A program made the translations under genes and the position numbers. From NCBI GenBank assembly GCA_029204225.1, contig CM055110.1, forward strand, positions 3,690,863-3,754,862: a stretch of DNA of 64,000 bases, read 5' to 3'. Shown piece by piece: positions 55,540-64,000 of this stretch. Below the pieces are notes generated by a model. That model was not told where the DNA came from. It saw only the letters and a program-made list of their open reading frames with translations, and made no database searches. The DNA is from Diphasiastrum complanatum. Lineage: Eukaryota > Streptophyta > Lycopodiopsida > Lycopodiales > Lycopodiaceae. Each line of letters starts with the position of its first letter. Positions within the stretch are counted from its first letter, which is position 1.

Positions 55540-56936
55540 CAAGGTTTCAACATTAAGTTGCCTTTCTAGCTAGTTAATTCCTAGCACAAGACGTATGGGC
55601 TTAACACATGCAAGAAGCCATGGTTGGATGTTTAGCACTAACATGTTTTGGCGTTGCCGCTTGCACCGACATATGTCCCTTTTATGGGATAAGGTTTGAC
55701 TTCAACGAGTCTGCCAACATTGCCCTCCCTCTAATGAACTGCAGGACCCACTACAATGTTGACTCATGAAGGTTGACGCCGCTTTGCCGCATTCTCTTGC
55801 CGCCATCACACTTTTTAGAACCACATCTTTTAGCCTTTTCTGCGCATCTTATTGTTAATGTTGGCCTCAAGGAATCCACAATAGAGTTTTGCATTCTGTC
55901 CATTTGTATCATCGTGGAATGGGACAAAATGAGGATTGACCTGCAGCTGCCTTGGACTGGTCACATAGGCTTTGATGGTCGTCGGATCTTTCTTGAAGGT
56001 GCGTTGACACCATACAAGTTGTGGGCCCAGTGCCGGAAGGCATGCTATCTTGTTGCGTTTGATATCTTTGGTAGAGAAAGATATCTGCCAGTGCCTGCGC
56101 GAGGATTCATGTGGCAATTGGACTAGGAACTCGTTGATTTCATCCTCCATGCTTTTTGGTCGGCGGAATGTGCGGCTGGCAGATATGGATCGGGAGCCCT
56201 GGAAGGTTGATGGTTGTTGCCCCTCCTATGCTTTGCAAGGACTCTAGCATGTGCCTTGCTAGTGTCTAGGCCTTTATCTGGGCCTTGGTCATTGCCTGGA
56301 TCTACCTACCCCATTGCGTAAGGTTCTTGATCATGGCTCATGATAGTATGTGCAATTTCTAGTTTAGGTGGTGTTGGAATTACCACCAGGGCCGGTTGTG
56401 GCTATTGGACAACACGCTGTTGCCAATCCTTGAGAGCCGCCTTCGCTTGCGCTAACTCTTGGTGTGCACCAAGGTGACAAACGTTGTGTGGTAGCTAGTC
56501 AACGTTTGTCTAAAAAGCTCCACCCGCTAGGTCAGGTAATCTGCCTCATGCTGGGTGAGTGGTCCGTTGTTGGACATCTGGGCCAACCAAATGGCATTTT
56601 CTTGCTACAAGATTTGGACCTCTGCTCCCAAGCATTGAGTTTCTATTTCTCCCACTAATAATTGGGCTTCTTGGTTAAAACATGCTTGGTCCAATAAGCT
56701 CAACAACAAGTATAACAACAGAAACTAGTGAGGTTAGTTGTTGTTGTGCTTGTTGTTGAGCTTCTTGGACCTTGTTGGATGCGTCCGTCACTGATAAGAA
56801 GAGCACCTTGATATAATCTTGTAGGTTGGCCTCATTCTTCTTCAGCTTTAAGACCTGGTCCTTTTTTTCATGTTCGTGCTGCTGTGCGATTTGCAGGTCT
56901 TGTGGGAGCTATGAGAGCTCTGGTCACAACCTGGTG
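55540..56936 (-). pseudogene. Downstream remnants of the split minus-strand ORF region
   Basis: After the stop at 56937-56939 the minus strand keeps short frames, notably 56150-55830 (MEDEINEFLVQLPHESSRRH ... CLPALGPQLVWCQRTFKKDP). They may continue the ORF interrupted by the element at 57252-62488, with stops and frameshifts. No domain recognised. Confidence 0.25.
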
Positions 56937-57246
56937 TTACTGGTTGCCAACATGACCACTCGGGTCGTCCAATGTGGATTTGGCCGTTACCAAGCTCTGG
57001 AATAAGGTACCTAAGTGTTGGTAGGCCGTGATGATATCTTGTGGCACAACCGGGGTGGTGTTGGTTGCTAGGGCTTGTTGAGGTATCGCCCATGGTACTA
57101 TCGTGTTGTCGTCGTCGTCTTCAATCAAAACTTCTTGCGCCATTATTCTTTCAAGTGTGGTGGGGTCAGCATGCTGAGGTGAGACGATAAACTCCGTTTG
57201 CTTGAATGCATCATCATCCAACGGTAGGTCAGACTCGACATTTTGG
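56937..57246 (-). pseudogene. 3' half of ORF split by gag-only retroelement
   Basis: Reads NVESDLPLDDDAFKQTEFIV, then acidic EVLIEDDDDNTIVPWAIPQQ to HVGNQ and stop at 56937. Skipping the element plus one copy of its target duplication, this frame is in phase with the one arriving from 62494. Family unknown. Confidence 0.5.
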
Positions 57247-57251
57247 ATGGA
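57247..57251 (+). other. Target-site duplication, left copy
   Basis: ATGGA next to LTR end TGTAGTGG. The same five bases follow the other LTR end at 62489-62493. Confidence 0.85.
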
Positions 57252-58003
<752 letters not shown>

Positions 58004-58228
58004 GTTTAGAACATTGTTGGCTTCTTCAAAATCGGTGCATAATGGTTCTTTGGAAGGTATGTCTGATTCAATGTTCAACCAATCTGACAAGACATCCTTT
58101 GCTTGAGGTGCAAGTCAAAGGAACTCTCCAATAGAGATATTCATTCTGCTGGATAAGATGCTCGTCAGTAGTTCCGTCCTTGGAGCTTCAGGTTCTGCCA
58201 TATGGAATGGTTCTTCCCGATGGTGTAG

Positions 58229-59988
58229 TCACACGTTCACATCTGATCTGTGTGGTGAACCTTGCGGTGTGTTCGCATGTTGATCCCTTTCTGGTGCAAT
58301 GTCTTGAGGAGCTATCGGTTGATGTGCAGCTTGAGCAGCTTCCTTGGCTTGTGCTTCATGTATCCAATGCTTGATCTTCTGATATCGTCTTTGTTCATCC
58401 TTCACATTCGTATAAAGTAATCTCGCTCCTCCTGATGTTGAAGGTTGGTCAGCTGGCACTGATACAGAGTGTGGTGATGATGGAGCTACCTCCTTGCACT
58501 TTTGTGCTCGCGTAATAGCTAACACTGGAACGTTACAATAGGGAGTTTTCCTTAGTATAGTTGAGTGTGGAGTTGTGCTTGGGCCTGCAATCCAATTCAA
58601 TGGTGTGCTGGTGCTGGCTCTCAATGGACAATTCTTGTAGCAATGTCCATATCCACACTCGCGACAAAAGGGCGTATAAATTCCTTTGTTTGGACATTCT
58701 GCAATCCTATGTCCTTCTCCGCATCCATAACATCCATATAATTTGCCCCCTTGGCGTTGTGGTTGTGCAGTGTATGTGGCATAATACTCATTAATAGCAA
58801 GATTGATGAATGATTCATCAGGTCCATACCAATTGTTGCATTTCCTATTGGGAAAATGTTTCAGCTTCTGCCGCTGTGAGATTCACCTGGGCTGCTTGAG
58901 GATTATTTGGCCCTGGTGGTGCTGGTAGTGCCATTCTTTGTTGTTGAGGGCCTGGTCCAAGCCTTGGTGCTGCATTAGGTGCTCCTTGATGGTAAGCATA
59001 ACAGGTCTGGAATTGAGTTCTCTTTTGCTGTATGATCAGTGGTTGTAGGGGCAATACATATTGTCATGCAAGGACGCATTGCACAGATGACAATATCTGT
59101 GCGTCAGCTTCAAATTCTGCTTCAGTACCGGACACTCGTTGGAAGTGTGATTTTGGGTACAAATGGGACACCAAACATTGTCCCGTCGAGGATACTGCTG
59201 CTGATAAGGATCTGGTTATGGTGCTATAGTATTTTTAAGAGCCTTAAGTTTTTGGTCAAATTGGACTGTGAGCTGTTCCATCTGCTGCTTGTGTAACTTC
59301 ATAATCTCTTCCATCATCGATTCATTGGACAAGCTTGTAGAGACTGAGGTTGATGCAATTGAAGGAGTTGAAGCATGAAGAGATGTAGTTCTTGTGTAGA
59401 ATCATCATCTGATCCTTCATCTTCTTCTCTCATTGCATCTTCCATAGCTTCGTGCAATGTGGCATATTGCTCCCGTCTTTTCAGCTCTCATCTAATGCTT
59501 CTAGGTAGTCCCGATCTCAAGTGTTTGATCCATTTGATGTAGTCTCTGACCCTTTCTCTTTTTGTCATCTTGATTTTGCTAAGCAAGAGGAACGAGTCTT
59601 CAAGAAACTTCCGCGGCTTAAATCTGGTGATTAAAGCTGCTTTTACCACTTGACAGTCTGTTCATTCTTGTGTCGTCTGATTGAAAAACCAATCTAAAGC
59701 CGCTCTTGTCAGGGACATTGGAAATAGCTTCAGTTTTTCTGTCGAGGTGGTTTCACCATAGATCTCGCATGCTTGCCCATATATCTGCAAGAATCTGATA
59801 GGATCTGTGAATCCATCAAATTTGGGCAATTCCAATCTGGGAGATCTTCTGATTGCTTGTAGAGGTACCGCTGGCATAGGAATATTTTGATCCATTGGAT
59901 TTGGCTGATTTGGTCGGATCTCTTCCGCTGCTGCTTGATGTAGCTCTGGATTCTTTGTAGGTAGTATTCTTCCAGATCTCAATCTCAT
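58229..59988 (-). pseudogene. Gypsy gag with two variant zinc knuckles
   Basis: Start ATG 59988 (MRLRSGRILPTKNPE). The capsid core reads LELPKFDGFTDPIRFLQIYG, LKLFPMSLTRAALDWFFNQT. A TGA at 59664-59662 interrupts, and the same frame goes on AALITRFKPRKFLEDSFLLS, KMTKRERVRDYIKWIKHLRS with another TGA near 59490. After frameshifts, two tandem knuckles lie at about 58735-58625: CYGCGEGHRIAEC and CRECGYGHCYKNC, each CX2CX3HX4C (one residue shorter than the usual CX2CX4HX4C). The tail (KHWIHEAQAKEAAQAAHQPI) ends at 58229. No protease follows. Confidence 0.85.
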
Positions 59989-60465
59989 TCACTGTGCAGG
60001 TTTGATACAATGTGAAGGTATATGGCAATAGTGGATCTTGTTCGGGTGCTGATCAGTGGTTGATGATTGGAAGGGATGAAAGGAACACGAATAATTAACA
60101 AATTTTACAGGATGACATTTGAAATGGTTATTGAGAGATGAGTGTATGGTGGCACATATTTGAATGGAGTTGATCACACAAAAAAAAATGGATGTTGTAA
60201 CGGCGCAGTTGGCAACAATGGTGAGTGATAGATGGCCTCGATGGTGTCAGGGCGGGTGGGGTCCGGGGCCTCCCTGTTCAGGCCCCGGCGTAGGGGTCTG
60301 GGGGACTGCGCTAGCCCCCAACACTAAACGGTATGACTTGTATAAGATCGAACAGGTATTTCGCACGTCAAATCACTAGTAGTTTCAATAATTTTTTTGG
60401 ATTTTCGTAACAAAAACTTTCGCCTAACTGATATATGTTTTATCACAGTGTATTACCACTTTACG
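59989..60465 (-). other. Leader proximal to gag
   Basis: No gene. Contains a GC-rich patch near 60250-60320 (gcgggtggggtccggggcc). Confidence 0.4.
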
Positions 60466-61250
60466 GAGCTCGGCGAAGGTTCTTGTAAGCGAAAGATGGT
60501 TCAGCTAAGGTTCTGAAAACAAATTGGACACGATTTGGACTGGGAACCTTCGCCACTATCCTTCTGATGGAGACTGACCTTCGCTGAGCTGCTGGAAAGT
60601 ACAGATTGATGATCAGAGGGCTGGCGAAGATTATCATGGCAAAAAAATAGTCTGGCGAAGGTTCAGAAGGCAATTTGGCACTTTTGAGAGCTTGAAACGT
60701 TCGTTGGACTAGTTATAAGTAGTAATATTAACCTTCGCCCACTTCACAGATACTTCAAAACAATATTTTATGACTATTCTGAGCTCGGCCAAGATTAATG
60801 ATATTTTGGCGAAGGTTTATGAAGGTTGGCAAAGGTTCAAGGGACTTAAATTTTTCTCTGAGTACTAGAAATGTTCGCCTGACCACTTATTCTCAATATT
60901 AACCTTCGTCGACTTCACTGAAGCTACAAAACATGGAAAAGTAGCTACTGGCAAACTGGCGAAGGTTTACAGTAAATACTTTTGCAGATATTGAAGTTGG
61001 CGAGGGTTCTGATGGCAAATTCCTATTTTTGGTGAGTAAGAACCTTCGCCAGAACTCGTACACTCAGTATTAACCGTCGTCGACCTCCATGATGGCTCTG
61101 AAGCTAAAAATGAAGCTGGGCAAAGGTTGTTTGGGGTGTTTTGGGCTACTTTGAGATTCTGGACATTTTTTACAAAGGTTTTTTTCTTTTTTTGGGCTAT
61201 TTTTTTGGCAATTTTGGCAAACTGGCTGGGAAATAACCTTCGCCTAACTA
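60466..61250. repeat. About 165-bp degenerate tandem array with alternating GGCGAAGGTT/AACCTTCGCC
   Basis: Forward copies at about 60472, 60653, 60808, 60959 and 61118 (variant). Reverse copies at about 60545, 60730, 60901, 61041 and 61237. Context also recurs: atattaaccttcg-c-acttcac at 60726, 60896 and (variant) 61069. Roughly five units. Confidence 0.75.
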
Positions 61251-61601
61251 GTAGTAGGTACTGATGGTGTGGCAGAACATACTGCCAGGTGGGTGAATGT
61301 TGGTTTGAGTAGATCAGAAAGTTATGAGGTCTGATAGGTGTTTTGGGGCTCTTTTCTGGACAATTTGTCAAAACTACATGGTTTTTTCTGATTTTTAGGA
61401 TTTATGGAAGGGATAGGGTGCAGGGATCTGATGTTTTTCACCTCTAAATCTCCCTCCATAGATTATACAAGCAACAAATCATGAAAAAACAACAAATGTA
61501 ACCTCTACTCCACACTAAACTATCCCCCACACATCCATTCCACAAACAAAAATCACAAGATGAATGCATGCAAGCTAAAAAGCAAGAAAATGCTATTTTA
61601 T

Positions 61602-61619
61602 TCCCCGGCAACGGCGCCA
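61602..61619 (-). other. Primer-binding site, tRNA-Asp (perfect)
   Basis: Minus strand TGGCGCCGTTGCCGGGGA, the complement of the 3' end of plant tRNA-Asp as known for several gypsy elements, six bases inside the LTR. Confidence 0.92.
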
Positions 61620-61625
61620 AAAAAT

Positions 61626-62488
<863 letters not shown>

Positions 62489-62493
62489 ATGGA
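62489..62493 (+). other. Target-site duplication, right copy
   Basis: ATGGA, matching 57247-57251. Confidence 0.85.
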
Positions 62494-64000
62494 TGAATCA
62501 GTGGGAGAAATTAAGGTGTGTAGAGGGACTAGAATGGGCTGTTCAAAGGAGGCAATGTTGGGAGGCATGGAAAACTGGAGGGTTGGGTCGAGAATGGAAA
62601 GAGATGTGGGAGTGACAAGTCGAGAATGTTTAGGTAAACGAGGGTGTGGAGAGAGATCGGGGAATCTTGGGGGTCAAGGGCCATAAACCAAAACATAGAT
62701 TTCTACAATTCTATCCAACATGAAGTAGAGTAGATGAAGTTGAGTATCAAGCCTAATCAAACCAGCCCATTTGAGCTCAAACCAAACCTCAATGAGATCT
62801 TCCTTTCCTTTAAGGAATTGCCACTCGAGTTGTTCCATGTAGTCTTCTTTATCCAACCTTTTGCCATCTTGATCATGCATGAACACTCCACCACAATCAT
62901 AGCATCCTTTGAGTTGATGAAGAGATGTAAGATCCATGTCTTGGATCTTCCCAAGAGTCACTCTTCCTTTACCATTTCCTTCACAAGACTCCCTCTTAAT
63001 GATCACACCACAAAAGTTAGCAATCTCCCTCTTGATAGTTGCATCATAAGAAATGGAAGAATCTCGAACATTAGAAGCCATGAAAAAATTACATAGTACC
63101 TTCAACATAAGAATGATTGAAGTACTTTTTCTTGTCAAACCTGGACTTCTAATCAATGATATAGGTAATGATAATGAACCCTCACTATCATTCACAAAAG
63201 CATCATTCAAGGTACATCCTACTTTGAACACTTCACATTCATCTCTCCCTTTTGACTTGAGATCTTCCTCACCAAGTCTCATGATAGAACCTTTTGATCT
63301 ACTTTCTTTATGAATACATGTGACACCACTTGTTGCACAGATGACTTTCTTGGACTCATCACATAAAGATGCAAAAGAGTCTTTTTCTTTAAACATGCTC
63401 AAAGCACCATCTCTTTCCAAATGAGTAAATAAGTCATTAGCAACAACCATTTCCAAAGAAGAGTTTTCATCACTTCCATTGATGAGGTTAGCTCTCTTCT
63501 TACCTTTTTCATTTTTGCACTTGCCATGTACTTCCATTGAAGAGCCACCAAGACTTGGAAATCTATGAGTAGAAGAGTTCAAACATGATACTAATTTAGC
63601 ACCACATGACTCCATTTGACTAGTAGGTAGCACTAGTCCATCTTCAAGATCCAATGTATCCAAAACATTGATCATAGATTCACCAAAAGTTGCCAAGTTA
63701 GCACAACAATAACTATCTCCAAGAAGCTCATTAGATATCAACCTAGATCTAGCATAAGTAAGCTCTTTAGACTTTGCATAAGATCTACCAATCTTATTGA
63801 TGCTAGGAATTGACTTTTGAAAGTTGAGAGAACCACCAACATCCATTTCATTTCTCTTGTTAGACATAACAAATGCATCAAGCTTGTAAAGTCTACCTTG
63901 CCTATTGCCCCTAGAAATCAAGACATCTCCCTTAGTAATGAAGCAAACATCCCCAACAAACTTTGTCTTGTATCCTTTCTTTAACATTTGACCAACACTT
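62494..64000 (-). CDS. Long partial ORF: copia protease end fused to unknown protein
   Basis: Open from beyond the window edge to TGA 62676-62674 (437 codons from the first Met at 63987). After that single TGA it continues in frame to 62494, where the gag-only element interrupts it. The start (SVGQMLKKGYKTKF ... VCFITK; GNRQGRLYKLDAF) is the copia region between protease and pre-integrase, but no HHCC or integrase follows. The next 350 residues are Ser/Lys/Glu-rich without a known domain (e.g. CGAKLVSCLNSSTHRFPSLG; KIQDMDLTSLHQLKGCYDCG; EDYMEQLEWQFLKGKEDLIE). It is the longest intact frame in the window. It may be a chimeric retroelement ORF; I assign no function. Confidence 0.5.

Noticed and set aside
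60466-61250. CRISPR-like array
   Set aside because: Repeats are degenerate, alternate in orientation and are unevenly spaced inside a plant retroelement leader; no cas genes.
61602-61619. A tRNA-Asp gene fragment
   Set aside because: Only the 18 nt complementary to the tRNA 3' end are present, immediately beside an LTR end; it is a primer-binding site.

Overview
This window looks like nuclear DNA of a land plant with a large, transposon-packed genome. The evidence is the dense, nested and decayed mixture of Ty1/copia and Ty3/gypsy LTR retrotransposons, with primer-binding sites for initiator tRNA-Met (copia, TGGTATCAGA) and tRNA-Asp (gypsy, TGGCGCCGTTGCCGGGGA), polypurine tracts, TATA-bearing LTRs and long GA microsatellites. 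I cannot name the species. I found no convincing host gene, tRNA, rRNA or CRISPR array. Nearly every coding stretch is a retroelement fragment broken by stops, frameshifts or deletions. | Layout: 1-2.4 kb is a minus-strand copia gag-pol fragment. 2.45-6.53 kb is a plus-strand LTR element with a long unrecognised ORF that ends in a polypurine tract and a 761-bp 3' LTR. 6.5-10 kb holds two more minus-strand copia gag fragments with LTRs. 10-16.8 kb is a minus-strand gypsy element (LTR, tRNA-Asp PBS, protease, RT, RNase H, integrase, then a short-motif array and an extra ORF). 13,054-25,140 is a very large inverted repeat: arms of about 6.0 and 5.4 kb around a 680-bp spacer, each arm carrying the same gypsy-next-to-copia nest. 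25-29 kb is mostly unassigned, with gag-like scraps. 29.2-34.1 kb is a long plus-strand copia element, abutting at 34.13 kb a minus-strand copia element (34.1-36.5 kb). 38.3-39.65 kb is another copia remnant preceded by three PBS-like sites. 41.96-42.75 kb is a non-coding foldback element with long terminal inverted repeats. 43.6-44.5 kb is a nearly complete copia gag. 46.3-46.8 kb is a 2 x 250-bp tandem repeat. 48.5-51.65 kb is a copia element related to the one at 34-36.5 kb. 53.2-55.5 kb is a motif array plus an LTR with GA repeats. 57,252-62,488 is a gypsy-type element with gag but no pol, flanked by a 5-bp target duplication. | The most interesting structures are: (1) the 12-kb inverted duplication, whose inner copia parts appear nearly identical while the outer gypsy parts differ more; (2) the gag-only element, inserted into an open reading frame whose two halves (63.99-62.49 kb and 57.25-56.94 kb) are still in phase; (3) element-specific short-motif arrays in or beside gypsy leaders, namely a roughly 165-bp degenerate unit with alternating GGCGAAGGTT/AACCTTCGCC at 60.47-61.25 kb, the same motif at 10.97-11.33 kb, and a TCCGATGG array at 53.16-54.0 kb; (4) the unrecognised promoter-to-polypurine-tract ORF at 2.6-5.76 kb; (5) the foldback element at 42 kb. 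All homology statements rest on reading motifs by eye; no database search was run.
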